Source: Chelydra serpentina (lineage: Eukaryota; Chordata; Testudines; Chelydridae). Taken from it: DNA of 64,000 bases. Where the stretch lies: the NCBI GenBank assembly GCA_037349315.1, contig JBAIAC010000018.1:5952001-6016000 (forward strand), read 5' to 3'. Position numbers and translations under genes: made by a program. This document shows positions 1 to 10,999 of the stretch, piece by piece; position 1 is the first letter of the stretch; each line of letters begins with the position of its first letter. The notes beneath the pieces are model-generated. The model was given only the letters and a program-made list of their open reading frames with translations. It was not told the DNA's origin and searched no databases.

Positions 1-1444
1 TGACAGGGTAACAAGCCATGCGAATGGGAGGGAAGCAGTGGATGTGGTATATTTTGACATTAGTAAGGCTTTTGATACTGTCTCACATGACCTCTCATAA
101 ACAAACTAGGGAAATACAACTTAGATGGAGCTACTATAAGGTGGCGTGCATAACTGATTGGAAAACCATTCCCAGAGAGTAGTTATCAGTGGTTGACAGT
201 CAAGCTAGAAGTTCATATCGAGTGGAGTCTTTCAGTGATCAGTTCTGGGTCAAGTTCTGTTCAATATCTTCATCAATTATTTAAATAATGGCATAGAGAG
301 TACACTTCTAAAGTGTGCAGATGATACCAAGCTGGGAAGGGTTGCAAGTGCTTTGGAGGATAGGACTAAAATTCAAAATGATCTGGACAAACTGGAGAAA
401 TTCAATGAGGACAAATGCAAAGTACTCCACTTAAGAAGGAACAATCGGTCACACACATATTCATAACTGCCTAGGAAGGAGTACTGCAGAAAGGGGTCCG
501 GGGATCATAATGGATCACAAACTAAATAGGAGTCAATAGTGTAACACTGTTGCAAAAAAAGCATTGTAAGCAAGACACGAGAAGTAATTCTTCCACTCTA
601 CTCTGCACTGATTAGGCCTCAACTGGAATATTGTGTCCAGTTGTGGGCGCCATATTTCAGGAAAGATGTGGACAAATTGGATAAAGTCCAGAAAGAGCAA
701 CAAAAATGATTAAAGGCCTAGAAAACATGATCTATGATGGAAGACTGAAAAAACTGGGTTTGTTTAGTCTGGAGAAGAGAAGACTGAGACATAACAGTTT
801 TCAAGTACATAAAAGGTTGCTACAAGGGGGAGGGAGAATAATTGTTCTCCTTAACCATCTGAGGATAAGACAAGAAGCAATGGGCTTAAATTGCAGCAAG
901 GGTTATTTAGGTTGGACATTAGGAAAAAGTTCCTCTCAGGGTGGTTAAGCACTGAAAGAAATTGCCTAGGGAGGTTGTGGAATCTCCATCATTGGAGATT
1001 TTTAAGAGCAGGTTAGACAAACACCTGTCAGGGATGGTCTAGATCAGGGGTGGCAACCTTTCAGAAGTGGTATGCCGAGTCTTCATTTATACACTCTAAT
1101 TTAAGGTTTTGTGTGCCGGTAATACATTTTAATGTTTTTAGAAGGTCTCTTTCTATAAGTCTATAATATATAACTAAACTATTGTTGTATATAAAGTAAA
1201 TAAAGGTTTTTTAAATCTTTAAGAAGCTTCATTTAAAATTAAATTAAAATGCAGAGCCCACGGGGCTGGTGGGCAGGACCCGAACAGTGTGAGTGCCACT
1301 GAAAATCAGCTGGTGTGCCACATTTGGCACATGTGCCATAGGTTGCCTACCCCTGGTCTAGATAATACTTAGTCCTGCCATGAGGGCAGGGGACTGGATT
1401 AGATGATCTCTCGAGGTCCCTTCCAGGCCTATGATTCTGTTATT
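1..1444 (+). mobile_element. CR1 LINE, 3' part of reverse transcriptase and 3' end
   Basis: Degenerate plus-strand CR1 cut by the left edge of the window. The translation shows a FSKAFD-like block near the start (about 57-78), CADDTKLG (near 315), a catalytic-site relic of FADDTKLG, then the typical CR1 C-terminal blocks (YCVQLWAPYF near 630-660). It ends with the CR1 3' tail ATGATTCTGTTATTATTC. Several frameshifts and stops are present, so it is inactive. It is interrupted by an hAT element at 1045-1355. It is the same subfamily as the copy at 34956-36549. Confidence 0.88.
1045..1355. mobile_element. Non-autonomous hAT element inserted in CR1
   Basis: The ends are CAGGGGTGGCAACCT and its near-inverse (CAGGGGTAGGCAACCT when reversed). 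The element is flanked by a perfect 8-bp target duplication, GTCTAGAT, at 1037-1044 and 1356-1363, and the CR1 sequence resumes seamlessly after it. It is 311 bp long with no coding capacity. The 8-bp duplication and CAGGGGTG-type ends are hAT hallmarks. Confidence 0.88.
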
Positions 1445-1634
1445 ATTCTTTTGCCACTAGCCACTGGAATTTTCAACCTAACATGGAGGCAAACAGACCA
1501 TAGAGAAAGCAAAACGCTGCACATTCAAAATGGAGTTTGCAACCTCACGCAGACACATGAGTTTTATAATCTCTCAGAATTCATAAATTGTGCAAACATA
1601 TTCCCAATTCATCACACACATATGTCCTGTGTAT

Positions 1635-2172
1635 TAACATAAGAACATAAGAAAGGCCGTACTGGGTCAGACCAAAGGTCCATCCAGCCCAGTATCCTGT
1701 CCACCAACAGTGGCCAATACCAGGTGCCCCGGAGTGAGTGGACCTAACAGGTAATGATCAAGTGATCTCTCTCCTGCCATCCATCACCCCCCTCTGACAA
1801 ACAGAGGCTAAGGACACCATTCCTTACCCATCCTGGTTAACAGCCATTAATGGACTTCATCTCCATGAATTTATCCAGTTCTCTTTTAAACCCTGTTATA
1901 GTCCTAGCCTTCACAGCCTCATCAGGCAAGGAGTTCCACAGGTTGACTGTGTGCTGTGTGAAGAAGAACTTCCTTTTATTTGTTTTAAACCTGCTGCCCA
2001 GTAATTTCATTGGGTGGCCCCTAGTTCTTCTATTATGAGAACAAGTAAATAACTTTTCCTTATTCACTTCCTCCACACCACTCATAATTTTATATACCTC
2101 TATCATATCCCCCCTTAGTCTCCTCTTTTTCAAGCTAAAAAGTCCTGGCCTCTTTAATCTCTCCTCAGAGAG
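1635..2172 (-). mobile_element. CR1 LINE 3' fragment (second subfamily)
   Basis: Antisense CR1 3' end. Read on the minus strand, an open stretch of about 98 codons (2133-1837) encodes the CR1 reverse-transcriptase C-terminus ([28 protein letters not shown]). The 3' terminus is the repeated TTCTTATG tail at 1635-1655. This is the same subfamily as the 3' end of the CR1 at 20836-22610 and differs from the ATTCTATG-tailed copies. Confidence 0.87.
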
Positions 2173-5100
2173 ATTATTGTGGGATCAATTGTCCCAAACT
2201 TGTGGGGAAACTTGTGGAAACTATAGCCATGGGGACTAACATAGCCAAGGTAAAGGACCATATAGGTGAGACACATTCACCCAATTCGGAGGATACCTAG
2301 GAGAGTAATTAGGTTTTAAACTTTTAAATTCATAAACCTCATTTGTATTGCTTTCTTTTTTTCCCCGCTGATTTGCTCTGTTCTTAGGTGGATTCTCTTG
2401 CTGGAGCTGAAGGGAATCAGTCAGAACATGCAAATCTTTCTGCTGATGGGATAGTCAAAGGAGATTTTAAAACTCAAGTAGGCTTCTATTCTTACCCCTA
2501 CTGTTATGCTGACGAAGATAAATCTTCATTACAAGTATCTCTGATCCTTCATAATGAGGTGATTTAGATAGTACAAAAATAGGAAATGCTTGCAATAAAT
2601 GTGACTCGAGCTCTGGAGTTACTGTATTCTAAAATAAAGGGAAGACATCAAGGACTCCTTCATTGTTGAGGAATTTTGTGATTCATCTAGTTACTTTGAA
2701 ATCTCCAAAGGCATGAAAATGGTCGGTGCTGAGAAAGACAGATCCCTCAGTGCCAACTGGCAAAGGATTCACTGTTCTGTAACAACTCCTATCAGGCCTG
2801 ACAAACTCACTATTCCTAACACATCACTTTCATAATATTTATCCAAGAAAGGTCATCTGAGGTGTCTAATAAAATTTTATGTAGATTAACCATTGTAAGC
2901 CAACTCGATGGAACCCTGTTTTCATATGGAGTTAACACAAGTATGTGAAGACAACTTGTAGCTAGCACAACAAGAAAAGAACCACAGGGGTTAGCCTGAC
3001 TCTGGGGACAAAACAATGACAGCACAAAAAGGACAGTGCTTTTTGAATTCATGAAAGGTGATCCTAGCCATGTTGGCTGGTAAGGCTGGGAGAATGCTTG
3101 AGGTGAGAAACTACTTTAGATGAGGATTTTAGCCTGCTAAAGTCACGTTTAGACTGCAAGAAACATGTAATACTTTTTGTTTTATATGTAACCATTTCTA
3201 TTACCATTATCCTTACTCAGGTAAAGTATCTTAAATCTTTATCTTTGATAAACTTATCATTGTTTTCACTATAACTATATCTCAGTGCTGTGATGTTATA
3301 AAGAACCTGATGCTGAGTTGTACCAGTCAAGCTGTGTGTATACTGTTTCCTTGGAGACAGCAAACCTGCTAATATCTGTGAGTGTCCAGTGACAGGGGCT
3401 GGATACTTCAGGAGGACTCTACCAAAGGGGATCAGAGGCTGGGGTATACCTACTGTTACCTTCAAAGCAAAGTAAAGGCTTCCAGAGCCCTGAGGAAATT
3501 GTTTGGGTGGCTAATAGACGGGTGGTATCCGGGAGCTGACATTCAGTTAAGCAAAAGTAAAGTATTTATTTTGCTGAGGCAGGGGGGTAACAAGGTGGCC
3601 ATCAGTCCTGGGCACTCAGAGAAGCCATCACAGAGATTCCCTCATCAAAGATGGTACAGCTAAAGCCGCAACCAGGGCAGAACCTCCAGGTTTCCAGCAG
3701 TCTTAAGCCAGACTGGTGCAAAGCAGATAGAACGAACTCAAAGTCAAGCCCAAAGTGTTCACAGTAACTTTTCTACTCCCACAGGATTTTCAGTGAGAGG
3801 GATTTATTTGGTCTACTGGGTTTTTGATTTATTAATGAGATGCCTTAATAACCATCATAATATAGTTACACATATCAAAAGCTACTATGAGTAAAATATT
3901 ATTATATTATGAGCTCAATAATCTCTGGAGAAATAATATACAAGGATATTATACCCACATAAGTATTACTTCAGTCCAACGAATTTCGTCTCTAGCACAT
4001 TGAATCAATACGCATGTTATAATTATAATACTAATGCAACTTCTGAATTTATTTTATAATGCTAAAGTGCTGCAGTCTGTACAAAAATGATAGCCAAATT
4101 AGTTAGTTTCATTCTAAAATTATCAATATTCAGTGTGAAAAGGCATTAGTATTGAAATAAAACTCATTCTATGAAACCTTACCTAATGAAAATTCTTTCC
4201 TCAGATAAATATTTGATACTTACCTAAGCGATCTGTGTATTCACATAATGTAGGATTATGACTATACCAACCTCCCAGCACTGTTTCTTCCTTTGCTGCC
4301 CCCCTTGACGTCATAACAGAACTTGAGAAACCTCCAATTTTTTTCAAGCAGAGACCTCTTGGGAATCTAGATACAACGTGGAAGTGTATGACCCTGCTAC
4401 TACATTAGAAAATGACCTTACTTTTCCACTCCCAAAATTTACTTTTTATTGATTGAAATATTTTTAATAATACAGATGCTGTATTCTACAAAGCTCAAAA
4501 GCAAACAAAACTATACATGTTCACAGTTTGGCACCAGCATAAGCTCAGTACAAATTCTCGTATATCCATATAGGTCAATGCCTGAATCCCACATTCACAT
4601 TAGAGAGAAAACTAGGGTCCAATGAATACAAAGCCAAAGAGTGTAAATAAACATGCATCTTAAAATGTCTCACCACCATTTGAAGAGTCCGGTGGAAAGA
4701 GGTCAAACAGCCATATTTGACTGATCTTCAAAGCAGCATTAATTTCTCAGCAAAACAACAAATTTGCTAAACTTTAACAGATATTTACATTGGCACATGT
4801 TAGCTCCACTGTTATTGAATGACAACAAAGAAAATTTGCAGATAAATGTATGATTAATAAATAAAATAATATGAATAGATTTAACTATATATAGATATTC
4901 ATCTTCAAAGCACTATACAAACATACCTAATTCTCACAATACTCCTTTGCAGTAGTTATGAACTATTTTCATAATAAAAGTGAGTCATTCGTTTGATGGC
5001 TAAGCCAGTCTGCTTGAATGTTCTTGTTGCTCCTGAAATATCTTGCAGAGAAAATAAAGCCACAGGTCTCTGAATAGAAAAGAATCACAAGCTTTTTGTC

Positions 5101-5708
5101 CCCCATGGTGATTTCTATAAGCAACTGTGGTGCTAATGTTGCATCCCAACAAAATGGAATTGGTAGAGATGAGGGGAAGGAATTAACTAACTGCCGGGCC
5201 AATTACCCTGAGCTCCAAGAGACGGAAAATGAGGATAGACTCATGCGAAGTCCATTTCCCTTGAGAGTATCTGTTCACCATTTGGCTTTCCAACCTGAAA
5301 GATTATCAGTAAAAATTCAGGTCACAGGAAACCATTAAGAGGATTGCCTGAGAATTAATTGGTTTTATGAACCCAACAGGAAAAAACAGTAGTATGAATC
5401 AGGCGAGGTCACAAACCAGAACATTAACTATAAGTGATGGTCCCGCTAGGATAGTAGAAAGGATTGAAGGAAGTTTATATATGGCATTAGAGACCAGTCA
5501 ACTGTATCTGACCACAATACGATCAAGCCTAGAAGGTGGAGGCCCAGTCAAATAGATAGCCTAGGAGTCCTATAAATCCAAAATAAGGAGTCTGACCTGG
5601 GAGAATCTGTCCTTGTAAGGATTTTGCGGCAGGGGGTTTGGGAGGCGGGAGAAGGGTTGCATGCAAGAGAGAGACTCAAGTCATTTTTGGCCAGAAAGAG
5701 AGCTCTCA
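2173..5708. other. Intronic DNA without a recognised gene
   Basis: AT-rich sequence. Around 3190-3480 it resembles retroviral-type LTR sequence (TTGATAAACTTATCATTG, then CAGTGCTGTGATGTTATA), but the boundaries are not clear. At 4890-4990 there is an old SINE-like segment (CTAATTCTCACAATACTCC). An exon-like plus-strand open stretch at 2388-2477 is discussed in the findings. No other structure is supported. Confidence 0.5.
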
Positions 5709-5964
5709 AGGTATATCTACACTACAATAAAAGACCAATGGCACTGTCTCTCAGAACCTGCGTCAATGGACTCAGGTTTGCAGGGCTCGGAATGTGAGGC
5801 TAAAAATGTCATTGTAGAAGTTCAGGCCTCACAGAATCTGAGAGCCTGGGATCCAGCTCAAGTCCAAATATCTACATTGCTATTTTTAGTCCCATGAGCC
5901 TCAGTTAATTGACCCAAGCTCTAAGACTCAGTTGTGCTGGTTATATATTGCAGTGTAGACACCC
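5709..5964. mobile_element. Harbinger-type MITE
   Basis: A 256-bp element with terminal inverted repeats AGGTATATCTACACTACAAT at the left and GGGTGTCTACACTGCAATAT at the right when reversed. It is flanked by a 3-bp TCA duplication. The TCTACACT core is shared with the Harbinger ends at 24324 and 29848. It is non-coding. Confidence 0.7.
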
Positions 5965-7229
5965 TCAGATGCAACAAGTTTTGTGTAGGAGTAAGAGCAC
6001 TCTTCTGAAAGTTCCTAATCATTTGTGCTCATTTAAGACAAGCAAGTTTCTGTTAGTCACACAGCTCGATGGTAAAAGGAGGCTTTAATTAAAACGTCAT
6101 CTAAGTAGTAAAATGTTCCTTGCAGATGAAGGGCAGCCACCAGTAAGACAAGCCTTTAAAACACAATTGGGACTGTGGCTTCCCCAAAGTATAGAGTGAT
6201 GGATTGCAGATAATACTCAACAGTAGTATTTATCTCTTATATGGTGATATTTAATTCTTACCTAAGATGCACCTGACCAGCAATGAAAGAGAAGAGTCAT
6301 GGGGCCAGAAGATGGGAATGTGAAGACATGCTTGCATGGAGTTATTTCCTTAATTTAAATGAATGTCTCCAAATAGAAGGAAAAATTCACTTAGCAGTTA
6401 CTCAGGGAGAGGTTCAGAACCACACTTAGGTCACAAGGTCCACTGTAGAACCTAAGGATGATATGGAGTACCATGCACTCCACCCCGACACGCTCTTCCT
6501 ACTCCAATGTGCACCCTATGTGGGTTGAGAAGAGCCAGCTATACCAGCTGAAGTTCTCATATGGCTCTTTAAGACTACTTTCAAGTTGCATTTTTTCCAC
6601 TAAGGCAGCACTAACCAGATAGAACCAGGCCAAGAATCTGGTCCATCATCTGAGAATAAATAAATAAATCTATTAAAAACAACTCATCAAGGTCTTTCAT
6701 AGTCTCATTGATCTCATAGCTGGTTTATTTAAAAACTTGAAAGTAAGATCAAAATGCCGGATTTCACTGAATCAAGACATGTTACTCAAACTAGTGCTCA
6801 TTTCCAATCATTTTCTATTCTTAAACATGGTACAATATATCAACCATGAATGTAAAAAGTCAGTCTATAATACAACTGTGACACACGGCGAGAAAGGGTT
6901 AAAAATCCTGCAAAATAAATGACTCAAATTCAACCCTTAAAGACTTGTGGAGAGATAACTCTTGTATTTTTGTATATTTACATATGTATGGTTAGTGGTC
7001 AACAATGTAATCAGCAGTCCCTGTCTATGCTGTATTCTTATAATTCAAAGATTAAAAGAACATCCTTGCATTTAAATGAAGTGTAAACACAGGATATCTC
7101 TGTATTCATTTTTCTTTTAAATGAATAGCAAATCATCGGCAAATGGTGAAGGAACAGGCGATTGTCTTATGTTAATTTGTATAGCTAAGTACCGGTGATA
7201 GACTGCCTGATGGATACATTGCCTTATGT
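5965..7229. other. Intronic DNA without a recognised gene
   Basis: Unique-looking AT-rich sequence. I see no exon, repeat boundary or long open frame of note. Confidence 0.5.
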
Positions 7230-7843
7230 CAGTGGTTCCCAAACTGGGGTTTGTGAACCCCTGGGGGTTCACGAAATGTTTCAGGGGGTTCTCGGGAAAA
7301 AATTCCCTAATGGCGGACAGAGCTGTCCCTAGGGATCCCACGCAGGCACAGGGCTAGCAGCCCGGAGCCCATGGACTTCCAAGAGCTAAGCAGATCAAAG
7401 CAAGAATATCTATCACACTGAGGAGATTTAAACTTCAAGACTACTTATAAGAAATGGAAAGGGAGGTGGATATTTTTTGCTGTTTTAAAAATTAAATAGG
7501 CTAGTATTATTTTTAAAATTATTATGAAGAACAAGTTTAAGCTTTGTTGTAACATATAACAGGCTTATTCAAAGTGATACAAGCCATGAGAGAGATCTTG
7601 GAAGAGTGTTGCCATTTTCATAATGTAATAAAAATACTGTAATGATAAATAATAATTAATATTAAATAGTGTGTAATAAGTGTGTCATAAAAACAAATTT
7701 TATATTTCCAAGATCACCACTTTTATGATTTATATTCAGGTAAAGGAGAAAATCCCTGGAAATATTCATTTTTAGGAAGGGGTTCACGAGACTTGACATT
7801 TTAGTGAAAGGGGTTCACAGGTTGTAAAGTTTGGGAACTACTG
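7230..7843. mobile_element. Non-autonomous hAT element with 8-bp target duplication
   Basis: A 614-bp element with terminal inverted repeats CAGTGGTTCCCAAACT and, reversed, CAGTAGTTCCCAAACT. A perfect 8-bp target duplication, CCTTATGT, flanks it at 7222-7229 and 7844-7851. The subterminal GGGGTTCACG motif appears near both ends in inverted orientation. The interior is AT-rich and non-coding. Confidence 0.88.
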
Positions 7844-7851
7844 CCTTATGT

Positions 7852-8650
7852 GAATCTGTCTGAATAATTAACAATGATGCTAAGGAAAAAAGAGCCTAGT
7901 GTTCCCCGAGGAACTCCAACTTGTCAAAGAAGGCCTGAAATTATATAAATGATCCTTGGGACCTGATCCTTTTTCTCTCATATCTGCTTGAGGCTTCATG
8001 CAGGGGAAGCCTACGCTACAAGGACTGAGATCCCAGTTCTGACTGGACCGCCCTGAAATGAAAACATTGAACTATAACCTATGGATTATTTCGGAAAGAA
8101 CTCTTTGCAACTACAAAGCTCACCATCTCTGCTACAAATCTGAACCTAAAGAATTGAACTCGTCTGTATGTATACTGATCTTTTAACCATACTCTCTCAC
8201 TCTTGTTTTTTAATAAATTTTAATTGAGTTAATAAGAACTGGCTGTATGTGTGTATTTGGGTAAGATCTGGAATATTCAATAACCTGGGAGGTAATGTGT
8301 CCGATCCCTTGGGATTGGCAGAACCTTTTCTTTTACATGATGAAATAAGATTTTCAGATATCTTCATCATATTTTACTTGGGTACCTGGATGGAGTCCTG
8401 AGGCTGGGTTACTGCAAGGGAACTGTGTCATTTGGACTTCTAAATAACCAGTAAGGTATATCAGAAACTGTTTAGTGCTGGCTTGGTAAATCTAAGTATT
8501 GAACTATCCACCAGCTTTGGGGTTTGTCTGCCCCATTCTTTGCAGATCACCCTAATTGAGTGACCTCGGCTGGCTCCCCACTGGGACCCCAGTCACAGTA
8601 GTGTAGTCATGCTAGGATACACATTACTATAAGTTAATGGGGGTTTTGTA
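7852..8650 (+). mobile_element. Probable Ty3/gypsy LTR and leader
   Basis: This sequence lies directly 5' of the gypsy gag and protease remains. It contains an AATAAA signal near 8210, a long conserved-looking stretch (TTGGGTAAGATCTGGAATAT, then TGATCCCTTGGGATTGG nearby) that I associate with turtle LTR elements, and a GTATCAGAACCA segment near 8648 that resembles a primer binding site or leader. The LTR edges (TG and CA) and target duplication could not be fixed, so both limits are approximate. Confidence 0.45.
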
Positions 8651-8839
8651 TCAGAACCATACGCTTGTCAACAATTACATTTTTATATTGGAGAGTTTAA
8701 GGGTTAAAATCAGTTACGGTGAGTGTCCCAATGATCGTATAATGATCTTGACAGAAAAAGCCTTGAAGAATTGTGCTCACAGAGTGGGATGTCTTTTAAG
8801 AAAAAGCCCCAGAGCAGGAACTGAAAAATCTGTTAATTG

Positions 8840-9166
8840 CCAGTGATAAGGGAGCAGACACAGCGAAAATGCTTGCAGTGAGAAATCAGTGGCAACTTGA
8901 ACAAAAGCAAAAAAATAGCTGAGCCTGATATGGAAAGAGAAGCTGCTGAAAGAGAACGCCTGTGTTTTGAACATGAACAAAGAATGGTATATATTCGATT
9001 GCAGGAACTAGAAGCTAAAGCAAAAGTGGAAAAACTTAAGCTCCAACTCAAGAGAATAAAGGAACAGCAGGAACTGTATCATCCTGTAAAGCCAGCTCCT
9101 GTCAATAACAAAGATGGGGATAGAATCTATCCAGTTTGTAACAATGTTGATTGGTATGTTGTTTGA
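8840..9166 (+). pseudogene. Ty3/gypsy gag N-terminal fragment (coiled coil)
   Basis: The reading frame opens in a highly charged helical segment with E/R/K heptads (MEREAAERERLCFEHEQR, then LQELEAKAKVEKLKLQLKRI), predicted to form a coiled coil and typical of gag N-termini of vertebrate gypsy elements. A stop or frameshift near 8920 separates it from the upstream start region, and it runs out of frame into the following protease-like frame. Most of gag, including any capsid and zinc-knuckle part, is missing. This is a relic of a retrotransposon, not a host gene. Confidence 0.6.
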
Positions 9167-10061
9167 CTCTAACCAGTTGTCTGTGTGTAACCAAATATAC
9201 CGCAACACTGCCACCTTTCATGTAAATGCTTTTACTGTGAGCTCAGGTAAAGATAACCCCATAACTTGTGCCAAGAATGTAAAAATCAATAGTAAAAGTG
9301 GGTTAGGGCAAATTAAAGCTTCTAACATCACTCTTGTTAAAGCAGATCTTTTCAAAGAGGAAGATTACTTACCAGATAAGAGTGTGAATATTGTAATCCT
9401 TTATGAGTTTATTGTAAGTGTGCCTTTAGCCAAAATCCACGTTGAATGGACTGGTGTTAAATATGAAGCTATAGCTGGTGTAAGGAAGTTACTGCCTAAG
9501 GATTTTTTGATTGGGGATGATATTAAAGCTTTGTTCAGTCAAGTTGACGTAAATGAGTCACAGGAAAGGAATAATCCTGAACCTGTCTCTATTAAGGGCA
9601 AATACTTGCCTATAGAGCGTTTCTCCGAATGTTTGTCTGAGGAAGATAGCTGTTTGTCTGTGCAGAAAAACAGTTTATGTGTGAATGAAATTTCTGAACG
9701 TCTGTCTAATATCTCAGAAGTAAATCTGGCATTAGATAAGGCTCAGGAAAATGTTTCTCTACAGCAGATTAAAGTTGATGGTCATGTTAAAGCCCTAACT
9801 AAGAAAGAAAGGGGTATATTCTTGGTGAGTGAAGTTTGTAAAAGTGACTTGCTTAAAGTAGCTCAGTATTATGTGGAGAATAGCAGTTTATCTGTTTTGA
9901 GTGGCAACTTGCCTGTTAAAGAAGATTCCCCACTTTCCAGGTATGTGTCTGAAATCAGCCATGGATGCTGGGACAAAGAAAAAGATATCTCCAATTGTTT
10001 GTCTGTTTTGAATAGCAGCATGCCTTCTGAAAAACAGTCTTTCTCTAGGACAAACACATAG
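9114..10061 (+). pseudogene. Ty3/gypsy protease-region open frame, closed by an hAT insertion
   Basis: A 315-codon frame, unusually long for this window. Residues of about 85-145 match the region just before and in the C-terminal half of a gypsy aspartic protease: LVKADLFKEEDYLPDKSVN, then PLAKIHVEWTGV and LPKDFLIGDDIKAL, where the last is the (V/L)LLG-x-D-type end of the fold. The catalytic D-T/S-G block is not visible. The remainder (about 150-315) is polar and repetitive, with recurring LSV and NSSLSVL units. The stop codon at 10059-10061 lies inside the hAT element that begins at 10057, so the natural pol continuation is cut off. No reverse transcriptase or integrase is present. Confidence 0.6.
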
Positions 10062-10405
10062 GCGCTGACTCCGTGGGTGCTCCAGGGCTGGAGCACCCAC
10101 GGGGAAAAATTGCTGGATGCTCTGCACCCACCGGTAGTTCCCCGCCATCCCCGGGCCCGTGCCTAGCTTACCGAAGCACCGGGCGATGTTGCAGGGCCCC
10201 ACCCCCGATGCCGGGCGACGTTACGTCGGCATCGGGGGCGGGGCCCCGCGACGTCATCCGGCGTCGGGGGCGGGGCCCCGCGACATCATCCGGCGTCGGG
10301 GGCGGGGCCCCGCGACATCATCCGGCGTCGGGAGCGGGGCCCGGCATCGGGGGCGGGACGCTGGGCGTTAGCACCCAGCGACGCTGACAGAAGTCAGCAT
10401 CGCTG
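10057..10405. mobile_element. Non-autonomous hAT element, CpG-rich
   Basis: A 349-bp element that begins CATAGGCGCTGAC and ends with a partly matching inverted end (CAGCGATGCTGAC when reversed). It is flanked by a perfect 8-bp duplication, GACAAACA, at 10049-10056 and 10406-10413. It has a perfect 12-bp-arm palindrome (GTGGGTGCTCCA) near its left end and a 32-bp CpG-rich tandem repeat inside. It is related to the element at 61091-61404. Confidence 0.8.
10231..10345. repeat. 32-bp GC-rich tandem repeat
   Basis: Three consecutive 32-bp units (10231-10262, 10263-10294, 10295-10326) plus a partial fourth. Each starts (G/A)TCGGGGGCGGGGCCCC and ends CGACATCATCCGGC, with almost no divergence. It is very rich in CpG and in GGGGCGGGGC boxes, unlike the surrounding AT-rich DNA. 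It lies wholly inside the hAT at 10057-10405. Confidence 0.9.
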
Positions 10406-10728
10406 GACAAACAACTAAATATTGGAATGTCTGGTCACCCTAACAAGGGCTGAGATTATTTATATTACTACTACAAATAAATATTATTAGAAACAAGATG
10501 CAGTACTTGTTATGAGCATGTCATAGCACATAGCTAGTAATGAATGTTGCAGTCAAGGTGCAAATGTTTCACAATGACAATCCCATTTAACATGCTTATA
10601 ATGGGGGTCGGGGGGAGGAACCTCTTTGGAACTGAAATATTTGGTCATCTGGCCAAATGTGAATGATTTTCAGAATAAAAGGGACAGAAGAATCTAACCT
10701 CCCTCAAGATATGTTCCAGTCCCTTATT

Positions 10729-10837
10729 TAGGGTGACCAGACATCCCAATATAAGGGGCTTTGTCTTATATATGCAACTATAGCCTCCTCCTGAAAAAGC
10801 TGTCCCAATTTTTCACACTAGCTGTCTAGTCACCCTA
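10729..10837. mobile_element. Short hAT-type MITE (TAGGGTGACCAGA family)
   Basis: A 109-bp element with ends TAGGGTGACCAGAC and, reversed, TAGGGTGACTAGAC. The 8-bp flanks CCCTTATT and CTCTTATT match at 7 of 8 positions. The same family recurs at 61806-61928, and a lone end (TGTCTGGTCACCCTAA) lies at about 10426-10441. Confidence 0.78.
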
Positions 10838-10999
10838 CTCTTATTAGAAGGGTTAAAGCAAAATAAGGGTGAATTTGATGTCAAAAAAATATTTAAAATT
10901 TAAAATCATAGAATCATAGAATCATAGAATCTCAGGGTTGGAAGGGACCTCAGGAGGTCATCTAGTCCAACCCCCTGCTCAAAGCAGGACCAACCCCAA

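Noticed and set aside
4224..4366. Possible minus-strand exon with a perfect GTAAGT donor and a 47-codon open frame
   Set aside because: The translation has no PG repeat and does not match what should follow the last STPG2 exon. The acceptor tract is weak and 140 bp of open frame is easily chance.
10073..10387. Overlapping open frames in the GC-rich block
   Set aside because: They are translations of the 32-bp tandem repeat inside the hAT element; low stop-codon density comes from GC content.
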